20,573 nt of DNA from Xanthobacteraceae bacterium. GTDB taxonomy: Bacteria; Pseudomonadota; Alphaproteobacteria; Rhizobiales; Xanthobacteraceae. Below, in pieces: positions 14,174-20,573 of the stretch; the stretch's first letter is position 1, and each line of letters opens with the position of its first letter. The translations under genes were made by a program, and so were the position numbers. Under the pieces are notes generated by a model. The model had not been told where the DNA came from. It did not search any database and saw only the letters and a list, made by a program, of their open reading frames with translations. Where the stretch lies: NCBI GenBank assembly GCA_019746355.1, contig JAIESC010000088.1, positions 1-20,573 of the forward strand. The letters run 5' to 3'.

Positions 14174-14549
14174 GCTTCTTCTCCTTGCCCCGGGATGACC
14201 GATCGATCTCCTTCGACGGCTGCTCGCCGGCCTGCAATGTCCGCAGATAGTCCTCGAGGCGATCGAGGCGCTGCTCCCAGAGCCGCCGGTACTCCTCGAG
14301 CCACTCGTCGACGCCCTTGAGCCCGTTCGGCTCGATCCGGCAGGGCCGCCACTGCGCCTCGCGGCCGCGCACGATCAGGCCCGCGCCCTCCAGCACCTTC
14401 AGGTGCTTGGACACCGCCGGCAAACTGATGTCGAACGGCTCGGCGAGCTCCGACACCGAGGTTTCGCCGAGTGCGAGCCGGGCGAGGATCGCCCGCCGCG
14501 TCGGATCGGCCAGGGCCGCAAAGGTCGCGCTCAGATGATCGATGGCCAT
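14151..14549 (-). CDS. ArsR-family winged-helix transcriptional regulator
   Basis: The product is 132 residues. The winged helix-turn-helix is at about 8-85: LSATFAALADPTRRAILARL, then SVSELAEPFDISLPAVSKHL (31-50), KVLEGAGLIVRGREAQWRPC as the wing. There is no CxC metal-sensing box, so it belongs to the non-metal-sensing ArsR group often paired with AHSA1-like genes. The C-terminus (GKEKKRGRRNKE) is a very basic tail. No Shine-Dalgarno sequence precedes ATG 14549, and the operator begins 4 bases upstream, so it could be leaderless or tightly autoregulated. It heads the nine-gene array and is coupled to array member 1. It is probably a repressor released by a ligand or partner. Confidence 0.92.
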   Translation of the reverse strand: MAIDHLSATFAALADPTRRAILARLALGETSVSELAEPFDISLPAVSKHLKVLEGAGLIVRGREAQWRPCRIEPNGLKGVDEWLEEYRRLWEQRLDRLEDYLRTLQAGEQPSKEIDRSSRGKEKKRGRRNKE

Positions 14550-14552
14550 TTG

Positions 14553-14591
14553 TATTTGACCGACTGGTTAAATAACCGATCGGTTAAATAA
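14553..14591. promoter_or_regulatory. Probable ArsR operator: three half-sites
   Basis: Three A/T-rich half-sites lie just upstream of the ArsR start: TATTTGACC (14553-14561), its near-reverse complement GGTTAAATA (14566-14574) and a second GGTTAAATAA (14582-14591). The centre AACCGATCGGTT (14574-14585) is a perfect 12-bp palindrome. The two GGTTAAATAA copies are 16 bp apart. In GC-rich flanks this stands out and is placed where an autorepressor would block the array promoter. The binding protein is inferred to be the neighbouring ArsR product. Confidence 0.7.
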
Positions 14592-14646
14592 AGGACGGAC
14601 CGGGGCGCGTCAAGAGGCGCCGCATCGCGACCTCCCGCTGAAAGCC

Positions 14647-14859
14647 TCAGTCCTCGAACGTGTTGTGTCCGGCGAGGCGGCTGCGCAATTCACCGGTTTC
14701 GCGAACCGCTCCGGCGACCGCATCGACAATCGATACTTGCCTGCGGCGCTTGGCGCGGCGGGTCTTTTTGGCCGGCCGGCGCGCCTTCGCCTTCACGGTC
14801 TTGCGCCTGCCGGCCTTTCGCTTCGCCGCCTTGCGAGCTTTCTTGCGCGATTTCGCCAT
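14647..14859 (-). CDS. Small Lys/Arg-rich basic protein (histone H1-like tail)
   Basis: The product is 70 residues from ATG 14859, with AGAGGGGA about 7 bases upstream; an in-frame ATG at 14886 would add nine residues. The first 40 residues contain about 24 Lys/Arg (MAKSRKKARKAAKRKAGRRK...), an H1-like disordered cationic tail suited to nucleic-acid binding. The last 25 residues are different, RETGELRSRLAGHNTFED, an amphipathic helix with a conserved-looking end. Similar proteins occur as unnamed small basic proteins in this bacterial group. Nucleoid or RNA binding is inferred from charge alone. It lies downstream of the cupin-like hypothetical gene on the same strand. Confidence 0.75.
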   Translation of the reverse strand: MAKSRKKARKAAKRKAGRRKTVKAKARRPAKKTRRAKRRRQVSIVDAVAGAVRETGELRSRLAGHNTFED

Positions 14860-14922
14860 GTGCTTCCCCTCTGCTGAGTGGCCCACGCGCGTCAGTCTAT
14901 CGCTGCCGGCTTGTCCGGAACA

Positions 14923-15576
14923 CTAGGCTTGCGGCGTCGCGATCGGCATGTCGGCGAAGATCTTGTACTGCTGGACGCGCGGCTTCGCCTTGTCCTCCTC
15001 GTTCACGAACTGGAACGAGCTTTTGCCGATGAGCGAGCGCGGCAGGATCATCACCCGGACGAAGCGGCTCGGCCGATCCATCGCCGCCTGCGCAAACACC
15101 GGATCGGAGCCGGTCTCGTACCAGGGGCTGCCGGGCCCGTAGCTCGTCGAATGGCCGAGCGTGTCGATGCGGATGCCGCCATCGATCAGGCAGCGGATGC
15201 CGGGACCCCAATGCTTGTGCAGGAACGCGCAGCCGCCGGGCGGAAAGGCGACGCTGTCGCCGCGCAGCAAGAGCTCGCCCGGCGGAATGGTTTCGAGCGC
15301 CGCGGCGAGCTTTTCGCGCGAGCGGATGCCGGCGCCGTTGCCAATTCCGGGCTGGCTGCCGGACGGCGCAAGCTCAAAGCGCCACACCGTGGCGCCGTCC
15401 TTTCCCGGCGCAAGCGACACCGGACCCTCCCCGCTCCAGGCCTCGCCGTCGCCGAACGATTTGCCATCGATCGTTGCGGCGCCATGCACCACGAAAATCA
15501 TGCGCGGCAGCGGCGGCAATGAAAGCGACGCGCCGCCGCTCAGCGAATCCTCGAACAGCCGCAACACCGGAGCCAT
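14923..15576 (-). CDS. Conserved hypothetical protein, cupin-like
   Basis: The product is 217 residues from ATG 15576, with AAAGGGTG before it. The sequence is Gly- and Pro-rich with beta-type segments: RMIFVVHGAATIDGKSFGDG, then a Trp-containing strand, PPGELLLRGDSVAFPPGGCA, HKHWGPGIRCLIDGGIRIDT, and a C-terminal FVRVMILPRSLIGKSSFQFV. Alternating beta strands with HKHWGPG resemble a bicupin metal-binding region, and 'VHGAATIDGKSFGDGEAWSG' resembles a first cupin motif. No catalytic set can be named with certainty. It starts 33 bp downstream of the dehalogenase-like gene, so the two may share a transcript and metabolic pathway. Confidence 0.75.
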   Translation of the reverse strand: MAPVLRLFEDSLSGGASLSLPPLPRMIFVVHGAATIDGKSFGDGEAWSGEGPVSLAPGKDGATVWRFELAPSGSQPGIGNGAGIRSREKLAAALETIPPGELLLRGDSVAFPPGGCAFLHKHWGPGIRCLIDGGIRIDTLGHSTSYGPGSPWYETGSDPVFAQAAMDRPSRFVRVMILPRSLIGKSSFQFVNEEDKAKPRVQQYKIFADMPIATPQA

Positions 15577-15609
15577 GCAACACCCTTTCCGCGTTCTGTT
15601 TGCCGTTTT

Positions 15610-16512
15610 CTATTTGAAGAATTCGATCAGCGCCTTCGACACGGCATCCGGATTTTCCTCCGGCAGGTAATGCCCGCAGTCGACGGCAAAGCCGCGCACG
15701 TCGGTCGCCCATTCGCGCCAGGTCGCGAGCGGATCGCGCTCCGCCTGGCTCGGAATACCCGCGGCGCCCCACAACGCGAGCAGCGGACAGGTAATCTTCC
15801 GTCCGGCTGCACGATCGGCCTCGTCGTTCTTCAGGTCGGTCGTGCGCCCCGCGCGATAATCCTCGCAGGTCGCGTGGATCCGCAATGGATCGCTGAAGAA
15901 GGCGTGGTAATGCGCGAGCGCCCGCGGATCGAACTTCGATAGCGACTTGCCTGCAGTTCCCGGCGCGCTCTTGCGGTCCCAGAACGCAACCGGATTGCGG
16001 CCAATCACCTCTTCGGGGAACGGCGCGGGCAGCGCCAGGAACGTCCAGTGCCAGATGCGGAAGGCAAGCTTCGCGTCGATGCCGTGCCACATGTCATAGG
16101 TCGGGATGATGTCGAGCGTGGAGAGCCTCTCCAGCCGATGCGGATGATCGAGCGCAAGCCGATAGGCGACCCGGCCGCCGCGGTCATGGCCGGCGAGATG
16201 AAACCGGATGTGCCCGAGCTTTTCCATCAGCTCGACCATCGCCCTGGCCATCGAGCGCTTGTCGTAGGGCGCGTGGTCCTGGCCGGCTTCTGGCACCGAC
16301 GACCAGCCATAGCCGGGCAGGTCGGCGATCACCAGCGAGAAATGCTCGGCAAGCGCCGGCGCCACCCGGTGCCACATCACGTTGGTCTGTGCGTAGCCGT
16401 GCAGCAGCAGCAGCGGCGGGCCGTTGCCGCCGGAGCGCGCGAACAGCTTGCCGGCTGAGGTGTCGATCCAGTGCGATTCGTAGCCGGGATAGAGATCGGC
16501 GAGATCGGCCAT
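15610..16512 (-). CDS. Alpha/beta hydrolase, fluoroacetate/haloacetate dehalogenase-like
   Basis: The product is 300 residues of the alpha/beta-hydrolase fold. Compared from memory with Rhodopseudomonas fluoroacetate dehalogenase (RPA1163), all catalytic residues are present at nearly identical numbers. Nucleophile Asp110 is in GHDRGGRVAYRLALDHP, with Arg111 and Arg114 for carboxylate binding. Asp134 is in TLDIIPTYD, His155/Trp156 are in IWHWTFLALPAP (halide pocket), Tyr219 is in CEDYRAG and the base His281 in CGHYLPEENP. The oxyanion loop is HGYA (38-41). It would hydrolyse the C-halogen bond of 2-haloacetates through an ester intermediate. It could also be an epoxide-hydrolase relative, but the Arg pair and Trp-His favour haloacids. 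It lies between purD (42 bp) and the cupin-like gene. Confidence 0.85.
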   Translation of the reverse strand: MADLADLYPGYESHWIDTSAGKLFARSGGNGPPLLLLHGYAQTNVMWHRVAPALAEHFSLVIADLPGYGWSSVPEAGQDHAPYDKRSMARAMVELMEKLGHIRFHLAGHDRGGRVAYRLALDHPHRLERLSTLDIIPTYDMWHGIDAKLAFRIWHWTFLALPAPFPEEVIGRNPVAFWDRKSAPGTAGKSLSKFDPRALAHYHAFFSDPLRIHATCEDYRAGRTTDLKNDEADRAAGRKITCPLLALWGAAGIPSQAERDPLATWREWATDVRGFAVDCGHYLPEENPDAVSKALIEFFK

Positions 16513-16554
16513 GGCACTATCAGACTGTGGCGCTTCCGCCCGGTCAACCGCCGA

Positions 16555-17835
16555 TCAGCCGCCCTGCTCCCGCGTCACCGCCTGCCAGCCGATGTCGCGG
16601 CGGCAGAAGCCTTCCGGCCATTTGATCCGGCCGACAGCCTCATAAGCCAGTGCCTGCGCTTTGGTCACCGTCGCGGCGATCGCCGTCACGTTGAGCACGC
16701 GCCCGCCATTGGCGAGAATTTTTCCGCCATCGGATTTGGTGCCGGCGTGGAAAATCTCGACACCCTCGATCTCGCTGGCCGCATCGAGCCCTTCGATCAC
16801 CGAGCCGCGCTTGTAATCGCCGGGATAGCCCTTCGCCGCCATGACCACGGTCAGCGCCGCGTCGGGATACCAGCGGATATCGAAGTTCTTGAGCTGCCCG
16901 TCGCGCGAGGCGACCAGCGCGGGCACGATGTCCGACATCATCCGCGGCATCATCACCTGCGTTTCCGGATCGCCGAAGCGGCAGTTGTATTCGATCAGCT
17001 TCGGGCCATCCTTGGTGATCATCAGCCCGGCGAACAGCACGCCCTTGTAGGGCGAGCCCAACGCCTTCATCGCCTTGAGTGTGGGCCGCACGATCTCGTC
17101 CATCGTCCGCGCCGTCATCTCCGGCGTCATCACCGGCGCGGGTGAATACGCGCCCATGCCGCCGGTGTTGGGACCGGTGTCGCCGTCGCCGACGCGCTTG
17201 TGGTCCTGCGCCGAGGCGAGCGGAACCGCGTTCTCGCCGTCGCACAGCGCGAAGAACGACGCCTCCTCGCCGACCAGAAATTCCTCGATCACGACCTCCG
17301 CGCCGGCCGCGCCCAGGCCGCCTTCGAACATCATAGCGATGGCCGCTTCGGCCTCGGCGAGCGTCTGCGCCACGACCACGCCCTTGCCCGCGGCAAGGCC
17401 ATCGGCCTTCACCACGATCGGCGCGCCGACTTTCCGGAGGTACTCTTTCGCAGGTAGAGGCGCCGTGAACCGCTCATAGGCCGCGGTCGGGATGTTGCCC
17501 GCCCGGCACAGGTCCTTGGTGAAGCCCTTGGAGCCTTCGAGCCGCGCCGCAAGCTTGCTCGGCCCGAAGGTCTTGAAGCCGGCGGCCTCGAGGTCGTCGG
17601 CCACGCCCGCGACCAGCGGCGCCTCGGGGCCGACCACGACGAAGTCGATCTGGTTCGCCTTGCAGAAGGCGACGACGGCCGCGTGGTCGGTGATATCCAA
17701 CGCCACGCACTCCGCTTCCCGCGCGATACCGGCATTGCCCGGCGCGCAGTAAAGCCGGTCGGTCAGCGGGCTCGCTGCCATTTTCCACGCCAGCGCGTGC
17801 TCGCGCCCGCCGGAACCAAGGAGGAGGATGTTCAT
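16555..17835 (-). CDS. purD: Phosphoribosylamine-glycine ligase (GAR synthetase)
   Basis: The product is 426 residues, the usual length. It joins phosphoribosylamine and glycine with ATP in step two of purine synthesis. The N-domain starts [20 protein letters not shown]. The ATP-grasp part contains [74 protein letters not shown] and the metal-binding [17 protein letters not shown]. The C-domain ends [15 protein letters not shown]. Start ATG 17835 has AGGGA upstream. It leads a minus-strand run with the dehalogenase-like gene. In this bacterial group purD and xseA are usually close, as here. Confidence 0.98.
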   Translation of the reverse strand: MNILLLGSGGREHALAWKMAASPLTDRLYCAPGNAGIAREAECVALDITDHAAVVAFCKANQIDFVVVGPEAPLVAGVADDLEAAGFKTFGPSKLAARLEGSKGFTKDLCRAGNIPTAAYERFTAPLPAKEYLRKVGAPIVVKADGLAAGKGVVVAQTLAEAEAAIAMMFEGGLGAAGAEVVIEEFLVGEEASFFALCDGENAVPLASAQDHKRVGDGDTGPNTGGMGAYSPAPVMTPEMTARTMDEIVRPTLKAMKALGSPYKGVLFAGLMITKDGPKLIEYNCRFGDPETQVMMPRMMSDIVPALVASRDGQLKNFDIRWYPDAALTVVMAAKGYPGDYKRGSVIEGLDAASEIEGVEIFHAGTKSDGGKILANGGRVLNVTAIAATVTKAQALAYEAVGRIKWPEGFCRRDIGWQAVTREQGG

Positions 17836-17940
17836 TGCGGACAGTCCCTAACATAGGCCTCCACGCCTGCGGAACCGAGCCACCCACAGCGTCCACAGCC
17901 CCGCCTCGACGCGGCGCCCCGGGCGTGGTTTGCTGGCGCC
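17836..17940. promoter_or_regulatory. Divergent promoter region (purD / secreted Cys-rich gene)
   Basis: These 105 bp between purD and the Cys-rich gene must hold both promoters. No confident core elements, PurR-like operator or riboswitch was seen. Confidence 0.3.
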
Positions 17941-18294
17941 ATGACCCGTCTTGTCTCGGCCCTGTTGGTCTTTTTCACCCTGGCCGCGCCGGCTCTGGCC
18001 GGCGGCTTCACCTATGAAAACCGGCCGACCGTCGTGTTCAAGGGCGGCGTCGAGCGGATGACACCCTATCCGCAGAGCCGACGCTCGACCTCGGTTTGGG
18101 TCTCCGACGCCTGCTTTCGCGGCTGCAATTCGAGCTGCTCCTGGCGGATGGAGTATTGCATCCGCGGCGGCGCATCGGCCGATGCCTGCCGGCCGCATCT
18201 CGACAATTGCGCCCGCGCCTGCCAGCGCGACTGCCGCGGCTTCTCGGCCGGTCCCCTGGGCGGCCCGCTGGTCGGCCTGATCGACTGGTATTAG
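17941..18294 (+). CDS. Secreted Cys-rich protein with mirror-symmetric eight-cysteine motif
   Basis: The product is 117 residues. Residues 1-20 are a clear signal peptide (MTRLVSALLVFFTLAAPALA|GG). After a polar linker come eight cysteines at 58, 62, 66, 73, 83, 90, 94 and 98, with gaps of 3-3-6-9-6-3-3 residues, an exact mirror around the central nine-residue loop. The i/i+4 and i/i+7 steps place each group of four on one helix face. This suggests a helical hairpin with four cross-disulfides or a metal/heme site, in the periplasm or outside. It ends GPLGGPLVGLIDWY. I recognise no named family. It lies between purD (divergent) and the MFS gene. Confidence 0.8.
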   Translation: MTRLVSALLVFFTLAAPALAGGFTYENRPTVVFKGGVERMTPYPQSRRSTSVWVSDACFRGCNSSCSWRMEYCIRGGASADACRPHLDNCARACQRDCRGFSAGPLGGPLVGLIDWY

Positions 18295-18319
18295 CCGCGC
18301 TCACTTTGCTCCGAGTTCA

Positions 18320-18356
18320 GCCGCCGCTGCCGCGGGAGAGCGGTACAAGCGGCGGC
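18320..18356. repeat. Inverted repeat with nested hairpin, before the MFS gene
   Basis: GCCGCCGCT (18320-18328) and AGCGGCGGC (18348-18356) pair perfectly over 9 bp. The loop holds a second pair, CCGC-GGGAGA-GCGG. It starts 26 bp past the stop of the Cys-rich gene. There is no T-run, so either a terminator-like structure or an MFS 5' leader element is possible. Confidence 0.5.
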
Positions 18357-18379
18357 GGAAACATTTTAGTCTTTGCTTG

Positions 18380-19573
18380 ATGTTCCAGAAGCTCGCCGAT
18401 CATATCCGCAAAAGCGACGTCAACTATCCGCTGCTCGTCCCGCTCCTCTTGAGCAGCTTTCTGGTGCAGACGGTCACGGCACTGGTCCGCGTCACGATCT
18501 CCTACCGCGCCGTCGAGCTCGAGCTGTCGCTGGTCTGGCTCGGAATGATCGCGGCAACCTTCGCCATCTTCCCGATCCTGATCGCGGTGCAGGTCGGCCG
18601 CTTCATCGACCGCGGCTTCGACACGCGCACCGCCTGGATCGGCGCGCTGATCTTCGCGCTGTCGATGACCGGCTTTGCGCTCCGGCCAACGACCGCGGGA
18701 CTTCTCCTGTTCTCCACCGTCATGGGCTTCGGCCACATCATGCTGATGGCGAGCCATCAGATGATCTGCGTGCGCGCCGCGGGACCGAAGAGCCTCGAGA
18801 CGGTGTTCGGCAACTTCATGGTGGTGACCGCGATCGGCCAGGGCTTCGGCCCCTATATCGTCGGCTGGATGGGCGGCAGCGCACCGATCCCGCCGACCCA
18901 GCCGCTGTTCGTCATCGCCGCAGCCTTGGCGGCCGCCTCGCTGGTTTTCGCCTTGATGCTGAAGCCCGCCCGTGCCGCTGCCGCCAGCAAGGACCAGGGC
19001 GACATCGTGCCGATTTCGCGGATCCTGCGGATCCCCGGGCTCGTCGCCGTGATCGCGGCCGGCGTCATCATGGTCGCCGCATCCGACACCGTCGTCGTCT
19101 ATATCCCGCTGCTCGGTGCCGAGCGCAACATCGACGTGCACGACATCGGCCTGCTGCTGACGGTTCGCGCTGCTGCCTCGATGGTGGCGCGGCTGTTCTA
19201 TGCGCGCATGGTCGCCGCGTTCGGCCGCTGGCCGCTGATGATCGCCGGAACCTTCGTCTGCGGGCTGAGCTATGCGGCGATTGCAGCGCCAATCCCGCTC
19301 TGGGCCATGCACGTGGCCATCGCCGCCATGGGCTTCTCGTTCGGGCTCGCCACCACGCTCAGCATCACCATTGTCGTCGACATGACCACCGTCAGCGCGC
19401 GCGGCACCACCAATTCGCTCCGGATCATGAGCAACCGCCTCGGCCAGTTCGTGATGCCGTTCGGCGCGGGCCTCGTGGCCGCCGCCGCCGGACTTGGCGG
19501 GCTGTTCCTCGTTCTCGCCGCCGCAATTGCGGCAGCGGCAGGCTCAATGGTGTGGAAGCGGCCGGGCCGCTAA
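18380..19573 (+). CDS. MFS transporter
   Basis: The product is 397 residues from ATG 18380 (a TTG three bases earlier is also in frame). It is strongly hydrophobic with about 12 predicted membrane helices in two halves. A loop after the second helix, GRFIDRGFDTR, matches the MFS motif A position (G-x-x-x-D-R-x-x-x-R). A second weaker copy, ARMVAAFGRWPL, lies in the second half, also typical. A soluble linker (AAAASKDQGDIVPISR) separates the halves. The family is likely a drug or small-molecule exporter, but the substrate cannot be told. No Shine-Dalgarno sequence is obvious, and the hairpin at 18320 lies in its leader. It is followed after 45 bp by xseA. Confidence 0.93.
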   Translation: MFQKLADHIRKSDVNYPLLVPLLLSSFLVQTVTALVRVTISYRAVELELSLVWLGMIAATFAIFPILIAVQVGRFIDRGFDTRTAWIGALIFALSMTGFALRPTTAGLLLFSTVMGFGHIMLMASHQMICVRAAGPKSLETVFGNFMVVTAIGQGFGPYIVGWMGGSAPIPPTQPLFVIAAALAAASLVFALMLKPARAAAASKDQGDIVPISRILRIPGLVAVIAAGVIMVAASDTVVVYIPLLGAERNIDVHDIGLLLTVRAAASMVARLFYARMVAAFGRWPLMIAGTFVCGLSYAAIAAPIPLWAMHVAIAAMGFSFGLATTLSITIVVDMTTVSARGTTNSLRIMSNRLGQFVMPFGAGLVAAAAGLGGLFLVLAAAIAAAAGSMVWKRPGR

Positions 19574-19618
19574 AGCCGGAAGCGTGAAGTGACGGCCGCA
19601 ATCCGCTAGATTGATCCC

Positions 19619-20573
19619 ATGCCTGAGCCGCAAGCCAACGTCGCCGAATTCACCGTCTCCGAGCTGTCGGCGCATCTGCGCCGCACCGTCGAGGACGCCT
19701 ACGGCTATGTGCGGGTGCGAGGCGAAGTGTCCGGCTACAAGGGCCCCTCGCCGTCCGGCCATGTCTATTTCCGCCTCAAGGACGACAAGGCGGTGCTGGA
19801 GTCGGTGATCTGGAAAGGCACGTTCGGGCGGATGCGCGTGAAGCCCGAGGAGGGCCTTGAGGTCATCGTCTCGGGCAAGCTCACGACCTTTGCCGGCTCC
19901 TCGAAATACCAGATCGTCGTCGACTCGCTCGAGCCCGCGGGATTGGGCGCGCTGATGGCGCTGCTTGAAGCGCGTCGCGCCAAGCTCGCCGCCGAAGGCC
20001 TGTTCGACGAAGCGCGAAAGCAGCTCCTGCCGTACCTGCCCGAGGTGATCGGCGTCGTCACCTCGCCGACCGGCGCGGTGATCCGCGACATCCTGCATCG
20101 CCTGGCCGACCGCTTTCCGCGCCACGTCATTGTCTGGCCGGTGAAGGTGCAGGGCGAAGACTCGGCCGCGCAGGTCGCCGCGGCGATCCGCGGCTTCAAC
20201 GCGCTGCCGGAGAGCGGAAAAATCCGCAGGCCCGATCTCCTGATCGTCGCCCGCGGCGGCGGCTCGCTGGAGGACCTGTGGTCGTTCAACGAGGAGATCG
20301 TGGTCCGCGCGGCCGCCGACAGCATGATCCCGCTCATTTCCGCAGTGGGCCACGAGACCGATTTCACATTGATCGACTTCGCCGCCGACCGCCGTGCGCC
20401 GACACCGACCGCCGCGGCCGAGATGGCGGTGCCGGTGCGCGCCGACCTGATCAGCGAACTGATGAGCAAGGCGCGCCGGGCGCTGGCGTGCTGGCAGCGG
20501 GCGCAGGACCACCGCCGCACCGAGCTGCGCGCCGCCTCGCGCGCGCTGCCGACCGCGGAGGGACTGCTCGCGA
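19619..20573 (+). CDS. xseA: Exodeoxyribonuclease VII large subunit (5' part, runs off the window)
   Basis: From ATG 19619 the plus strand is open to the window edge, giving 318 residues with no stop. The N-terminal OB-fold starts [20 protein letters not shown] and [20 protein letters not shown], with [20 protein letters not shown] and [20 protein letters not shown]. The catalytic core has [20 protein letters not shown], the invariant [16 protein letters not shown] (Arg212) and [15 protein letters not shown] (His245), with [16 protein letters not shown] after it. These are the exonuclease VII hallmarks. The enzyme, with XseB, degrades single-stranded DNA in both directions. The C-terminal coiled coil that binds XseB starts near the end of the visible part. 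The start is chosen from family similarity; no strong Shine-Dalgarno sequence is seen. Confidence 0.97.
   Translation, partial: MPEPQANVAEFTVSELSAHLRRTVEDAYGYVRVRGEVSGYKGPSPSGHVYFRLKDDKAVLESVIWKGTFGRMRVKPEEGLEVIVSGKLTTFAGSSKYQIVVDSLEPAGLGALMALLEARRAKLAAEGLFDEARKQLLPYLPEVIGVVTSPTGAVIRDILHRLADRFPRHVIVWPVKVQGEDSAAQVAAAIRGFNALPESGKIRRPDLLIVARGGGSLEDLWSFNEEIVVRAAADSMIPLISAVGHETDFTLIDFAADRRAPTPTAAAEMAVPVRADLISELMSKARRALACWQRAQDHRRTELRAASRALPTAEGLLA

Noticed and set aside
14566..14591. Possible CRISPR-like direct repeat (GGTTAAATAA twice)
   Set aside because: Only two 10-bp copies 16 bp apart with dyad symmetry; it fits an operator and not an array.
18317..19312. 331-codon minus-strand frame opposite the MFS gene
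   Set aside because: Antisense to a clear membrane transporter and rich in Asp, His, Arg; a shadow frame.

Overview
The window is GC-rich and densely coded, with long spurious open frames on the opposite strands. The gene content (PurD next to XseA, an MFS gene between them, small Lys/Arg-rich proteins, a dispersed 'ATGTCCGCTTTTGACCC'-type repeat, a TAGAGCCG...CGGCTCTA palindrome) points to an alphaproteobacterium of the Hyphomicrobiales (Rhizobiales), near the Bradyrhizobium/Rhodopseudomonas group. This assignment is inference from recognised protein families and repeats, not from a search.

Layout. 1-1081: the 5' end of a secreted Gln-rich protein (minus), a transglutaminase-like protein (plus) and a small hypothetical gene (minus). 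1170-3076: a translationally coupled pair on the minus strand, an APH/ACAD10-type phosphotransferase followed by a patatin-like phospholipase. 3142-5310: a plus-strand pair, a SnoaL/NTF2-like protein and a ThDP enzyme of the benzoylformate decarboxylase type. 5311-5918: a decay zone with no intact gene. It holds a degenerate group II intron 3' end (domains V and VI) and a frameshifted fragment of an ABC transporter ATPase. 5919-8923 (minus): a diheme cytochrome c resembling thiosulfate dehydrogenase TsdA, a hypothetical gene bordered by dispersed repeats, a dodecin with an unusual N-terminal extension and a glutathione S-transferase. 9100-10008 (plus): a sugar-type substrate-binding protein without a visible signal peptide or transporter partners.

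10023-14549 is the most distinctive region. It is a nine-gene minus-strand array made of one ArsR-family regulator, six SRPBCC (START/AHSA1-like) proteins and two VOC/PhnB-like proteins. Gaps are 23-51 bp with one 23-bp overlap, and nearly every gene has its own Shine-Dalgarno sequence. A three-half-site operator lies directly in front of the ArsR gene. The likely logic is one ligand- or stress-responsive repressor controlling a bank of small-molecule-binding proteins whose substrate is unknown.

14647-17835 (minus): purD, a fluoroacetate/haloacetate dehalogenase-like hydrolase with a complete active site, a conserved-looking hypothetical and a small histone-like basic protein. 17941-20573 (plus): a secreted eight-cysteine protein whose cysteine spacing is an exact mirror (3-3-6-9-6-3-3), an MFS transporter, and the 5' part of xseA, which runs off the end of the window. 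No tRNA, rRNA, CRISPR array or complete insertion sequence was seen.
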